Shown here: positions 18,201 to 25,482 of the stretch, one piece after another | How positions within the stretch are numbered: the first letter of the stretch is position 1 | Layout: the number at the start of each line of letters is the position of its first letter | DNA from: Cecembia calidifontis | Lineage (GTDB): Bacteria > Bacteroidota > Bacteroidia > Cytophagales > Cyclobacteriaceae | Length of the DNA: 64,000 bases | Direction: 5' to 3' | Assembly: GCF_004216715.1 (NCBI RefSeq) | Contig: NZ_SGXG01000001.1 | Location: forward strand, 3,766,501-3,830,500 | Position numbers and translations under genes: made by a program | Notes under the pieces: model-generated | The model's database searches: none | Told to the model about the DNA's origin: nothing | What the model saw: only the letters and a program-made list of their open reading frames with translations

Positions 18201-18382
18201 ATATGGGAGTCTTTTACTTCCAGTTCACCCACAAAATTCCGGTTCAGGGAGGTTATGACATTCTGGGTAATACTTTTTTGGTTTTTATAAACTACAAAAA
18301 TGGCCGCCAGCGCAACTAACAAAATAGAGGTTGTCAAAATGACAGCGATACTTACTGCTTTTTTAAACTTCATAAAATCCAT
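15239..18382 (-). CDS. AsmA-like envelope protein (1047 aa)
   Basis: A large protein with one N-terminal membrane helix (about residues 8-30) and a long periplasmic part made of repeating beta-strand segments, typical of AsmA/TamB/YhdP-type proteins. Proteins of this group are thought to form hydrophobic grooves moving phospholipids between membranes or aiding outer-membrane assembly. The C-terminal region (from about residue 850, with LDMNMDYFIRIPLGL) matches the AsmA-like C-terminal domain. A second ATG lies three codons in (18373). The upstream one is kept because an AAGGA sits 11 bp before it. It ends at the shared terminator and seems monocistronic. Confidence 0.8.
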   Translation of the reverse strand: MDFMKFKKAVSIAVILTTSILLVALAAIFVVYKNQKSITQNVITSLNRNFVGELEVKDSHIAPFANFPYISIDLESVVFYGDKLSKNDTIYYAQDVYVGFRIWDILRGNNIVRAIKVAKADLNLVKFKDGKINLLTAKGMEQDDEGEENLTLDIASIIFSDVEIKYEDLENLNTYYFHVGRAESAFKMEKEHIYAKFLSKLIFDFEVEGKPTFFSNKHLDLDISLDYDQNKSFLTLERSKVALEGVLLNLTGSIELDESLNMDLKIDGEKPDFNLIAAFLPEETGNFLRRYKNEGDVYFQGRIKGEIGEGKVPSIGLEFGCDNAYFLNPAREKKVEDLRFSAFYTNGEERNLRTSEFQLLNFNARPEQGTFQGKLIIRDFINPYIDINLNADLDLGFLGDFFEIEGLQGISGQVIVNMDFNELVDLNVYGVSGIDKSIKSELIVNNLNFRLPDFPHPVQNANIYASLVEGDLFLERANFGIAGSDFSFEGKVLNFPSIFHGEDKKVKADLRAASEIIDFEEIFKNDSTAWKEVISDFEIKLAFESTGKELKHYKYLPKGEFFIEDFHAKLKNYPHAFHDFHADVIIGDNDLAVIDFTGEIDKTDFHFSGKLQNYSKWFQETPQGKSIFDFDLVSNHLAIHDLLTYAGNNYLPPDYQNEEIDKLKLKGNLELVYDSGFRSADLWLNHLEGKMKLHPLRLEKFKGRLHYENDYLTLENFQGLLGISDFNIQLGYYLGAGDKTAAPRNYFSLVSNRMDLDALMGFEGLDKPSNHKDSFNVFQVPFSDMDFSAKIGKLNYHTFWLDDVTFKARTNPDHYIYLDTLSLRAASGTLGIKGYFNGSNPDEIYFHSTMVADKLDLDKLMFKFENFGQDYLINENLHGLVSGTIVSKFLVYPDLTPIIDKSEASMDLTVYQGRLVRFAPLQAMGDYFKDRNLNNVRFDTLSNKFELKEGVLNIPRMNINSSLGFIELSGKQSLDMNMDYFIRIPLGLVTQVGFRSLFGGKNQDEIDPDREDAIVYRDTDKKVRFVNLNMKGTPDNYQIGLGRDKRN

Positions 18383-18513
18383 ATTTGATGTTTTCCTTTA
18401 GCAAATACCAGGCTAAAACACTTGGAAAACGTCTAAAATCAACAAATAAATAAAATTGGGATAGCCTTATTAGTTTGGAGCTCTTTTTGCCAATCTGATA
18501 TTACCTCTTAAAA

Positions 18514-18921
18514 TCAAGTACTTAAAAGTCTCCGGTGATAATTGATCTGCCCCAAATGATAATTGATATGGCTGACTAGATGCACCATGAAATACTCATA
18601 GGTCATGGGATAACCAAATTCTTCCAGAGGATACCTTCTGGAAAACCAATCCTCAGGAAATTCTAAGAGTGCTTTGGTAATTATATGCCGGGTATCTTCA
18701 ATCATTTTTAAAATTTCATCCCTTGGAACATTTTTAATGGTAAACTCTGAATCCCTATCCCGCTGATAACCTGAATTGCCCATTTCTGCCCCAATATAAT
18801 GATTTAAATTTCCAATAAGATGTAGGGCCAGATTCCCGGCTGAATTGGTAATTCCTCCGGAAACCATCCAAATATTAGCTTCATTTTGATAAGCCTTTAG
18901 CTCATTTTTGAGTTTATTCAA
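18514..18921 (-). CDS. DinB/DUF1572-like protein, start codon uncertain
   Basis: A small four-helix-bundle protein of the DinB superfamily, members of which bind divalent metal and often act as thiol transferases. Conserved histidines are in HLIGN and in the C-terminal HLVSHINYHLGQINYHRR. The annotated start is TTG at 18921. However, the frame continues upstream with IKDALIFLFDRD, which looks like the usual first helix of the family, and no ATG exists before the stop at 18964-18966. The true start may be a CTG at 18945 or an ATA/ATT-type codon, or the original ATG may have mutated. It begins just after pfkA and is probably co-transcribed with it. Confidence 0.65.
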   Translation of the reverse strand: MNKLKNELKAYQNEANIWMVSGGITNSAGNLALHLIGNLNHYIGAEMGNSGYQRDRDSEFTIKNVPRDEILKMIEDTRHIITKALLEFPEDWFSRRYPLEEFGYPMTYEYFMVHLVSHINYHLGQINYHRRLLST

Positions 18922-18968
18922 GTCTCTGTCAAATAGAAATATCAGTGCATCTTTTATACTATTTTAGC

Positions 18969-20066
18969 TTAGTCCCCAAAAGAAATCCCCAATCCCTTAG
19001 CACCTTTCACTATGAAGCTTTCTGGATTGATAGTTTTATTCCCTTTAGTAGCCTCCTCTAATGGAACAGCAACGAATTCATTGTTTTTAAAGGAAGCCAT
19101 TTTTCCAAACTCCCCCTGTAAAACCATTTCAAAGGATTTCACTCCCAACAAAGAAGCCAACACCCTGTCAAATGCGGTTGGAATACCTCCCCTTTGAACA
19201 TGACCTAAAATAGTTTCCCTGATTTCGGCTTTTACTCCTGCCGCTTTGAGTTGATGGGAAAGTTCAAAGGCCACACCTCCCAATTTAATGTGACGAGATC
19301 CTTCTTCTCCTTTGGAAGCGGTAACCGCCCCCCCTAAGGGCCTGGCGCCTTCTGCAATAACAATATTTACAAACCCCCTCCCCTTTTCATAGCGGCTTTC
19401 TATCCTTTCTACAAGTTTTTCAATTTGATAGGGTATTTCGGGAATCAGACAGATTTCTGCTCCTCCGGCGATCGCCGTGTGTATGGCGATCCATCCGGCA
19501 TCTCTTCCCATAACCTCCATGATCATTACCCGGTGATGGCTTTCAGCGGTGGTGACCAATTTGTCAAAACTATCCGTAGCTATCTGAACTGCAGTCTGAA
19601 AACCAAAAGTCATATCCGTGGCTTCCAGATCATTATCTATGGTTTTTGGAACACCAACAATAGGTACGCCATGATCAAACAATGCCTTGGAAATTTTCTG
19701 GGATCCATCACCTCCTATACTTATGACTGCATCAAATCCATGTCGCTTGATCATCTCTGCCAGCTCCTTGGTACGATCCTCGAAAACAATGTTGCCTTTA
19801 TCATCCTTGACAGGATAATGTAAAGGATCCGCTTTGTTGGTGGTCTTTAAAATGGTACCTCCTCTTACGTGGATACCTGCTACTTTACTCCTATTTAACT
19901 TGATTATCCTGAATGGTTCAAACCAAACCCCATTAAAGGCCTCCATACTGCCATAAACCTCCCATTCCTTTGTTTTCTTAGCTCTCTTGTAAATTCCCCT
20001 TATTACAGCATTCAAGCCGGGACAGTCTCCCCCACCTGTAGCAATCAAAAGTTTTTTCTTTTTCAT
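18969..20066 (-). CDS. pfkA: 6-phosphofructokinase
   Basis: A glycolytic enzyme of 365 residues that phosphorylates fructose 6-phosphate to the 1,6-bisphosphate. The ATG at 20066 (MKKKKLLIATGGGDCPGLN) is preferred over one eight codons upstream, since the family begins with the nucleotide-binding strand. Key motifs: GGGDCPGLN (11-19), GGDGS (118-122) and PKTIDND (140-146). Gly121 matches ATP-dependent enzymes (Asp in PPi enzymes), while Lys141 is usual in PPi and mixed-group enzymes. The G/K pair points to an ATP-using member of the mixed (group III) lineage. The IS1380 copy 2 sits 104 bp upstream, so the promoter must lie in that remnant or be affected. Confidence 0.9.
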   Translation of the reverse strand: MKKKKLLIATGGGDCPGLNAVIRGIYKRAKKTKEWEVYGSMEAFNGVWFEPFRIIKLNRSKVAGIHVRGGTILKTTNKADPLHYPVKDDKGNIVFEDRTKELAEMIKRHGFDAVISIGGDGSQKISKALFDHGVPIVGVPKTIDNDLEATDMTFGFQTAVQIATDSFDKLVTTAESHHRVMIMEVMGRDAGWIAIHTAIAGGAEICLIPEIPYQIEKLVERIESRYEKGRGFVNIVIAEGARPLGGAVTASKGEEGSRHIKLGGVAFELSHQLKAAGVKAEIRETILGHVQRGGIPTAFDRVLASLLGVKSFEMVLQGEFGKMASFKNNEFVAVPLEEATKGNKTINPESFIVKGAKGLGISFGD

Positions 20067-20193
20067 AAAACATATAAGGTCATATTGCAACTTACAAAAA
20101 AATTAGCTTTCGTAAGCAGAAAATTAAGTTTTCAAGCTACTTGGGTATGCCACTATAGAAAAAATATGTACCTTAAATCCGCAGGGCGGATTT

Positions 20194-20254
20194 AAAAAAA
20201 GCCGAAAAAGTGGCTGAATTTATTCAATTCAGGCTTTTCCGGCTCGTTTTTTTT
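20194..20254. terminator. Two-way terminator hairpin in the 5' end of IS1380 copy 2
   Basis: Same hairpin as in copy 1 (20200-20244), with seven A on the left and eight T on the right; copy 1 has nine. It would stop transcripts from flanking DNA entering the transposase gene. Confidence 0.75.
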
Positions 20255-20265
20255 CACTTATTTAG

Positions 20266-20283
20266 ATGATACCACTCAAACTA
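20266..20283. other. Divergent 18-bp leader patch of IS1380 copy 2
   Basis: Counterpart of 7236-7253, six substitutions in 18 bp. One of them creates an in-frame TAG that closes the reading frame upstream of the ATG, which supports the ATG at 20294 as the true start in both copies. Confidence 0.8.
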
Positions 20284-20293
20284 GATAAGCGGT

Positions 20294-21601
20294 ATGAAAA
20301 TTACGAATTCGACAGAAAAAATCACACCTTTCGGAGGTTTTAATTTTGTTTTTAACTCTTTCAAAAATTCTGGTCTCCCAGAACTCATTGATAATCAATT
20401 GGGGGTTAGAGCCTTAAGGGGAGGGTTTTCATACAGTGACATTTTCGCCAATCATATGGCTATTTTCTTTAATGGTGGCGACTGTACTGAAGATATCAAT
20501 GTTCACTTGAGAGACGCACTTGAACAGGTCCCTTCATTTTCAGTATGCAGTGCCGATACAATTCTGAGAGGTATCAAAGAGCTTGCTGTTGATACAGAAC
20601 TCTTTATAAATCCGTCCAGTGGAGTAAGCCATGAATTTAATATCAATGGAAAACTCAACAGCTTGTTGTTAAAATCAGCTTGTAAGACCGGATTACTCAA
20701 GTCAGGTGTTGCTTACGACCTCGATTATGACAACACCGTCATTCCAACTGAAAAGTACGATTCAAAAAAGACATATAAACACGTCTATGGATATCAGCCA
20801 GGTGTAGCTTCCATAGCACATCCTGAATTTTCACAGGCCATTCCTGTGTACGTAGAGGGCAGAAATGGCAACAGTCAGGCCAAATATTTGCAGGCTGATA
20901 CACTTACACGCATGTTTGGGCAGCTTACCAATGAAAATATCCGTATCGGAAGGTTCAGAGCCGATTCAGCATCCTATCAGGAAGAAGTTCTCCGCACACT
21001 GGAAGCACATACCGAAAGCTTTTATATACGGGCAAACAGATGTGCCAAACTGGATAATATCCTTGGAAGTATAGCCCCTGAGAAGTGGCAGAAAATACGT
21101 TTGGGTGTACAGGAAATGGAAGTTACTGACCTATCCGACTACAAACCTTTCGGTAAAGACAGGTCTTACAGGCTGGTCATTACCAGAATCAGGCGTAAAG
21201 ACGGGCAGGCAGATGTGTTTAGTGGAGATGCATTTACTTACAGGGCTATTCTGACCAATGAACATACATCGTCCAATGAAGCTGTTGTAAGGTTTTATAA
21301 CGCCCGGGGTGCAAGCGAACGCTTGTTTGATGTACTCAACAATGACTTTGGCTGGTCTAAGTTGCCCTGTTCGTTCCTTGCAGAGAATACCTCCTTTATG
21401 CTTATGACGGCTATGTATGCCAATTTTTACACCTATATCATTGGAGAGTATTCCAGAAAAGTTGATTGGCTTAAGCCTACCGACAGGCTCAAGAAGTTTA
21501 TCTTCAGATTTATCACTGTTTCAGCCAAGTGGATAAGAACGGGAAGAAGAGAAGTGCTCAAACTGTTCACGAGTAAGGATTACAAGCCGATTTTGAACTA
21601 A
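20294..21601 (+). CDS. IS1380-family transposase (copy 2)
   Basis: A 435-residue DDE transposase identical in protein sequence to the copy at 5918-7225. The frame is intact from MKITNSTEK to the C-terminal SKDYKPILN. Acidic active-site candidates are in DLDYDNTV and RADSAS. Two intact, identical copies imply recent transposition in this strain. Confidence 0.92.
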   Translation: MKITNSTEKITPFGGFNFVFNSFKNSGLPELIDNQLGVRALRGGFSYSDIFANHMAIFFNGGDCTEDINVHLRDALEQVPSFSVCSADTILRGIKELAVDTELFINPSSGVSHEFNINGKLNSLLLKSACKTGLLKSGVAYDLDYDNTVIPTEKYDSKKTYKHVYGYQPGVASIAHPEFSQAIPVYVEGRNGNSQAKYLQADTLTRMFGQLTNENIRIGRFRADSASYQEEVLRTLEAHTESFYIRANRCAKLDNILGSIAPEKWQKIRLGVQEMEVTDLSDYKPFGKDRSYRLVITRIRRKDGQADVFSGDAFTYRAILTNEHTSSNEAVVRFYNARGASERLFDVLNNDFGWSKLPCSFLAENTSFMLMTAMYANFYTYIIGEYSRKVDWLKPTDRLKKFIFRFITVSAKWIRTGRREVLKLFTSKDYKPILN

Positions 21602-21839
21602 ATTCAGATAAAAACCCCTCAGGAGCTCAAAAAATAAAGATTTACAGGGAAGAGGTATGCCTTTTCCATTAAAATTGAGGAAAAAAACCGTCCATTTTAT
21701 CCTCAAACCTAAAATCCATTGTCTCAAAACTATGAACACTCTTCAATCAAAGGGAAGAAATTCCCGAACTAGACCAAAAATGAACACAAACAAGCAGATT
21801 CAAATCTCCAAACTAAAATCCTGCGGATTTTAGGATGTA

Positions 21840-22128
21840 TATCCGCAATGATACCAGTAATCATAGGAAATGCGGTTTTTTAATTATACTGATATTTATC
21901 GATATTGGATATTCATGGATATTGATTCTAAATGAAGGTAAATTCTATGAAAACTCAGTTAGTGGAATGATTGCGGATAATCATAAAAAATAAATGACAT
22001 GAAATTTCTTAATAGTTCTTATTGTGATTTGGGACTGTAGAATTTTTTAGAATCAAGCTCTGGTTTGATTTTCTTTTCTATGAATCCCGCTTTTTATCCT
22101 TAACTTGGATAAATCAATAAATTTTTGA
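21840..22128. other. Non-coding stretch after IS1380 copy 2
   Basis: This is 289 bp of AT-rich DNA between the target duplication and the NYN gene. I see no credible gene, tRNA or terminator in it. It probably holds the promoter of the NYN gene and what remains of the former pfkA upstream region. Confidence 0.4.
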
Positions 22129-22542
22129 ATGGAAAAAGACCTTAAAATTGCTGTATTGATAGATGCAGATAATGTCTCCTCACATCCTGTAAAAGAAATG
22201 ATGGAAGAAATAGCCAAATATGGAAATCCTACCATCAAACGTATTTATGGGGATTGGACAAAGACCCAGTTGGGTAAATGGAAAAACGTACTCTTGGAAA
22301 ATGCCATTACCCCTTTCCAACAATACAGCTATACCAGTGGAAAAAACGCTACGGATTCGGCTATGATTATCGATGCCATGGACATATTGTATTCAGAGAA
22401 AGTCAATGGCTTCTGCCTGGTTTCCAGTGACAGTGACTTCACCAAATTGGCCACAAGGCTAAGAGAATCAGGAATGTTGGAAATCTTATTCAAAAGAAAC
22501 AACCAAATTTCGATTCAAGGAATTATGGATTTCAAAAACTGA
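22129..22542 (+). CDS. NYN-domain (PIN-like) putative RNase, C-terminally short
   Basis: A 137-residue protein of the NYN/LabA type, a PIN-like fold expected to bind metal and cleave RNA. The acidic cluster is visible: IDADNV near the N-terminus, TDSAMIIDAMD in the middle and VSSDSDF in the last third. Related proteins usually go on past RLRESGM with a GIGEKKTP-like strand and a LOTUS/OST-HTH domain. Here the frame ends 21 residues after that point with unrelated sequence, so the gene may have lost its C-terminal part by frameshift and decay. It stands alone, 290 bp after an insertion sequence. Confidence 0.7.
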   Translation: MEKDLKIAVLIDADNVSSHPVKEMMEEIAKYGNPTIKRIYGDWTKTQLGKWKNVLLENAITPFQQYSYTSGKNATDSAMIIDAMDILYSEKVNGFCLVSSDSDFTKLATRLRESGMLEILFKRNNQISIQGIMDFKN

Positions 22543-22725
22543 CCCCCTTGATCAGTTCCATTCCTGCATTTGAAATCGAGCAAAGAGAAAGCATTAAGGG
22601 AAGACATAAGCTCATTTTTGTAAGAAATAAAGATTGATCTATTAAATTGCGAACCAATTCGCCAACAAATACTGTTGGCAATTTGAAACCTCATGGACCT
22701 TGAACCCATGAACAATTTCAATACT

Positions 22726-23937
22726 ATGGAAAATAAAAAAAGGGTAGTCGTCGGACTATCAGGTGGAGTGGATTCCTCCGTTGCAGCCTATCTTCTTAAA
22801 GAACAGGGCTATGAAGTGATCGGCATGTTCATGAAAAACTGGCATGATGAATCAGTGACTATTTCCAATGAATGCCCTTGGATGGAAGACAGTACAGATG
22901 CCATGTTGGTCGCTGAAAAATTGGGCATACCTTTTCAGGCCATCGATCTGAGTGAAGAGTATAGAGAAAGGATTGTGGACTACATGTTTGCAGAATATGA
23001 AGCAGGCAGGACCCCAAACCCTGACATTCTCTGCAACAGAGAAATCAAGTTCGATATTTTCCTGAAAGCTGCCCAAAAACTCAAAGCAGATTTCGTAGCC
23101 ACAGGACATTATTGTCAGAAAGACAGTTTTGAAAAAGACGGAAAAACTGTTTATAGACTGATTGCAGGTGCTGATACCAATAAGGATCAAAGTTACTTTT
23201 TGTGTCAACTGAGCCAAGAGCAATTGTCCAAAGCCCTATTTCCTATTGGTCATTTGCAAAAATCAGAAGTCAGGCAGATAGCAAAAGAACAAGACCTGAT
23301 CACAGCAGATAAAAAAGACAGTCAGGGACTTTGTTTTATAGGAAAAGTTCGGCTTCCGGAGTTTTTACAGCAACAGTTGAAGCCGAAAAAAGGAAAGATT
23401 GTTGTCATTCCAGAAAATTTGCCGGAGTACAATTATCAGAAAATACCTGCTGGTATTCGATTGGAAGATCTAGAAGCGGAAGAATTGGACAATATTTGCT
23501 CCCCAGTCCAATACCATGAATCTCAAGGGAAATGTATTGGCGAACATAATGGAGCCCATTATTTCACAGTTGGCCAAAGGAAAGGATTGCAAGTGGGCGG
23601 GACTGGTAAACCCTTGTTTGTCATTGCAACGGATACCCGAGAAAACATCATCTATACCGGATTGGGTGAAGAACATCCCGGATTGAATAGATTTGGGTTA
23701 TTTGTTCCTAAAAAAGACGTACATTGGATCAGGGAGGATCTTCAGCTTGAAATCGGAAAAACAGCGCGCTATCTGGCCAGAATCCGTTACAGACAACCTT
23801 TGACCTGGGCAACATTGATCATGAAAGAAAAAGGCTTATATGTGATTTTCGATGAGGCACAGCGTGGAATTGCCTCAGGTCAATTTGTAGCATGGTATGA
23901 GGGAAATGAAAGTATTGGTTCAGGAGTAATTTTTTAA
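22726..23937 (+). CDS. mnmA: tRNA-specific 2-thiouridylase MnmA
   Basis: This enzyme thiolates U34 of tRNAs for Lys, Glu and Gln, using ATP and sulfur relayed from a cysteine desulfurase. The start at 22726 gives a 403-residue protein beginning MENKKRVVVGLSGGVDSS, with the PP-loop at about 10-18; ATGs at 22693 and 22708 are alternatives. The two catalytic cysteines are present: Cys103 in PNPDILCNREIKF and Cys203 in SQGLCFIGK. The C-terminal beta-barrel (FTVGQRKGL) is complete. The pseudouridine synthase gene follows after 11 bp, forming a small tRNA/rRNA-modification unit. Confidence 0.93.
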   Translation: MENKKRVVVGLSGGVDSSVAAYLLKEQGYEVIGMFMKNWHDESVTISNECPWMEDSTDAMLVAEKLGIPFQAIDLSEEYRERIVDYMFAEYEAGRTPNPDILCNREIKFDIFLKAAQKLKADFVATGHYCQKDSFEKDGKTVYRLIAGADTNKDQSYFLCQLSQEQLSKALFPIGHLQKSEVRQIAKEQDLITADKKDSQGLCFIGKVRLPEFLQQQLKPKKGKIVVIPENLPEYNYQKIPAGIRLEDLEAEELDNICSPVQYHESQGKCIGEHNGAHYFTVGQRKGLQVGGTGKPLFVIATDTRENIIYTGLGEEHPGLNRFGLFVPKKDVHWIREDLQLEIGKTARYLARIRYRQPLTWATLIMKEKGLYVIFDEAQRGIASGQFVAWYEGNESIGSGVIF

Positions 23938-23948
23938 GAAAGGCGTTT

Positions 23949-24662
23949 TTGAAACCGGTACTCGAAATAATTTTTGAAGATGAGCATTACATTGCCATCA
24001 ACAAACCAGCAGGAGTTCTTGTCCATAGGACCAGCCTGGCCAAAGAAGAACAACATTTACTGGCTGTCCAGTTATTGAGAGATCAGATGGGACAGCAGGT
24101 TTCACCAATCCACAGGATAGATCGTCCGACCTCAGGAATTCTGCTATTTGGAAAAAATGCAGAAGCCACCTCCCTGCTACAACCATTATTTCCTACAGAC
24201 CAGATCAAAAAAATTTATCTGGGACTGGTGAGAGGATATATGGAAGAGCATGGGATCATTGATCATCCCCTTAAAAAAAAGTTATATGGAGAACTTCAGG
24301 TTGCCAAAACAGAATTTTGGAAATTAGACCAGACCGAAATCCCATACCCTTCCTCCTCTAAATATCCAACCAGCAGGTATGCACTTATGAAAATTTATCC
24401 TCATACTGGAAGGATGCACCAGATCCGCCGTCATATGGCACACGCCAGGCACTATGTAATTGGCGATTCCACTCATGGAGACAATAAACAGAACAATTTT
24501 TTCAGAAATACTTTTGGTCTGAACAACCTTTTGCTACATGCCTGGCAATTGGAATTTGAGCATCCTGTGGAGAAAAAGAAAATCAGTATTAAGGCAGAAG
24601 TCCCTGTTTACTTTATGGAGATTCTGGATAAGTTATCCCTCAATTTACCTAATTCAAATTGA
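23949..24662 (+). CDS. RluA-family pseudouridine synthase (TruC-like)
   Basis: A 237-residue enzyme that isomerises a uridine of tRNA or rRNA to pseudouridine. The catalytic motif HRIDRPTSG (Asp in HRID) and the later PHTGRMHQIRRH block are clear. Size, and the lack of an S4 domain, fit TruC (tRNA position 65) better than RluC/RluD. The start is TTG at 23949, 11 bp after the mnmA stop. The next in-frame ATG would remove the first strand, so TTG with coupling to mnmA is likely. The 3' end overlaps the convergent lipoprotein gene by 14 bp. Confidence 0.85.
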   Translation: MKPVLEIIFEDEHYIAINKPAGVLVHRTSLAKEEQHLLAVQLLRDQMGQQVSPIHRIDRPTSGILLFGKNAEATSLLQPLFPTDQIKKIYLGLVRGYMEEHGIIDHPLKKKLYGELQVAKTEFWKLDQTEIPYPSSSKYPTSRYALMKIYPHTGRMHQIRRHMAHARHYVIGDSTHGDNKQNNFFRNTFGLNNLLLHAWQLEFEHPVEKKKISIKAEVPVYFMEILDKLSLNLPNSN

Positions 24663-25374
24663 TTCCTAGAACAAGCCCAAGCCAAGGTCTATTTTGATAA
24701 ACCCAATATCTTGAATTGTTATCTAAAAGCTTATCCCATCCAAACCCTATACCAAGATTAAGGTAATTGAAGGCAAAGCTAAGCGCCATACCATTGGACC
24801 AGGTTATACCATCGTATTCATAACTGATTCGATCTTGTGTGACCAAAGGATTGATGGAAGTAGAGCCAAGTCCTGAAAAAAAACCAAAAGTCATTCCATA
24901 ATGTCTGGTAATCCGGTCAAAGAGTCCAAACTCATTTTGTTTGTAGCCCAAAGTATACCAATCCGACCTATATCCGACATATAAAGAAGCATTGAGGTTG
25001 GTATTCAATTGGGGAGGCACACCTTGCCTTCGCCCACGGAATTTAAAGGGAATAGAAATCAGATCCAGGTCAAAATTTTTGGTTTGAAAAACTTCATTTT
25101 TGAGTTTCACAGCACCTTGCCTTTGGGGAAAAGAAAGTCTTTCTTTTCCTGTTGTGTCCAAAAAATAAATCCCATTGCTCTCATTGACAGGAAAAACATG
25201 TAAAAACTGAGGTTCATTGTCCAGGAAAACTGTTTCCTTTTTCCCCTCAAAAATTCTTGAAGTATACAACCCATCTTCAATTTCAAAAGCATCAAAGCTT
25301 TTTTGCGATTTACAGGACACAAAAAGAAAAATTATGCCCACTGACAGCTCCCAGCAGAATGGAATCAATTTCAT
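24649..25374 (-). CDS. Predicted lipoprotein with outer-membrane barrel-like C-terminus
   Basis: I do not recognise a named family. The 241 residues begin with a signal peptide and lipobox (FLFVSCKS, Cys about 21). From about residue 105 the sequence alternates polar and aromatic residues in short strands (LYVGYRSDWYTLGY, MALSFAFNYLNLGIGFGWD), as in small beta-barrels, and ends WLGLVLGINLN. It may be an outer-membrane protein anchored by lipid. It overlaps the pseudouridine synthase gene tail-to-tail and is divergent from the M28 gene at 25483. Confidence 0.65.
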   Translation of the reverse strand: MKLIPFCWELSVGIIFLFVSCKSQKSFDAFEIEDGLYTSRIFEGKKETVFLDNEPQFLHVFPVNESNGIYFLDTTGKERLSFPQRQGAVKLKNEVFQTKNFDLDLISIPFKFRGRRQGVPPQLNTNLNASLYVGYRSDWYTLGYKQNEFGLFDRITRHYGMTFGFFSGLGSTSINPLVTQDRISYEYDGITWSNGMALSFAFNYLNLGIGFGWDKLLDNNSRYWVYQNRPWLGLVLGINLN

Positions 25375-25482
25375 TTATTTGGTTATTTACTATTCAACCC
25401 AATTTAAGCCAGTCTAATCAATCATTTTATGATTCATTAGTCCAATTTACCTATATTGGAATCCTAAACCATAGAATTTGGA

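Larger units (their letters stand above)
20171..21834 (+). mobile_element. IS1380-family insertion sequence, copy 2
   Basis: A complete element of 1664 bp with the same terminal repeats as copy 1 (CCTTAAATCCGCAGG at the left end, CCTAAAATCCGCAGG at the right end on the complement). The target duplication is ATGTA at 20166-20170 and 21835-21839. It is inverted relative to copy 1: the 5' ends of the two elements face each other across 12.8 kb. Since each copy has its own matched duplication, they arrived separately and no inversion between them is fixed. It lies between pfkA and an NYN-domain gene and disrupts no coding region. Confidence 0.93.

Noticed and set aside
5685..21834. Composite transposon formed by the two IS1380 copies
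   Set aside because: Each copy has its own matched target duplication (AACTC, ATGTA) and the outer flanks do not match each other. The enclosed genes are ordinary chromosomal ones, so these are two independent insertions.
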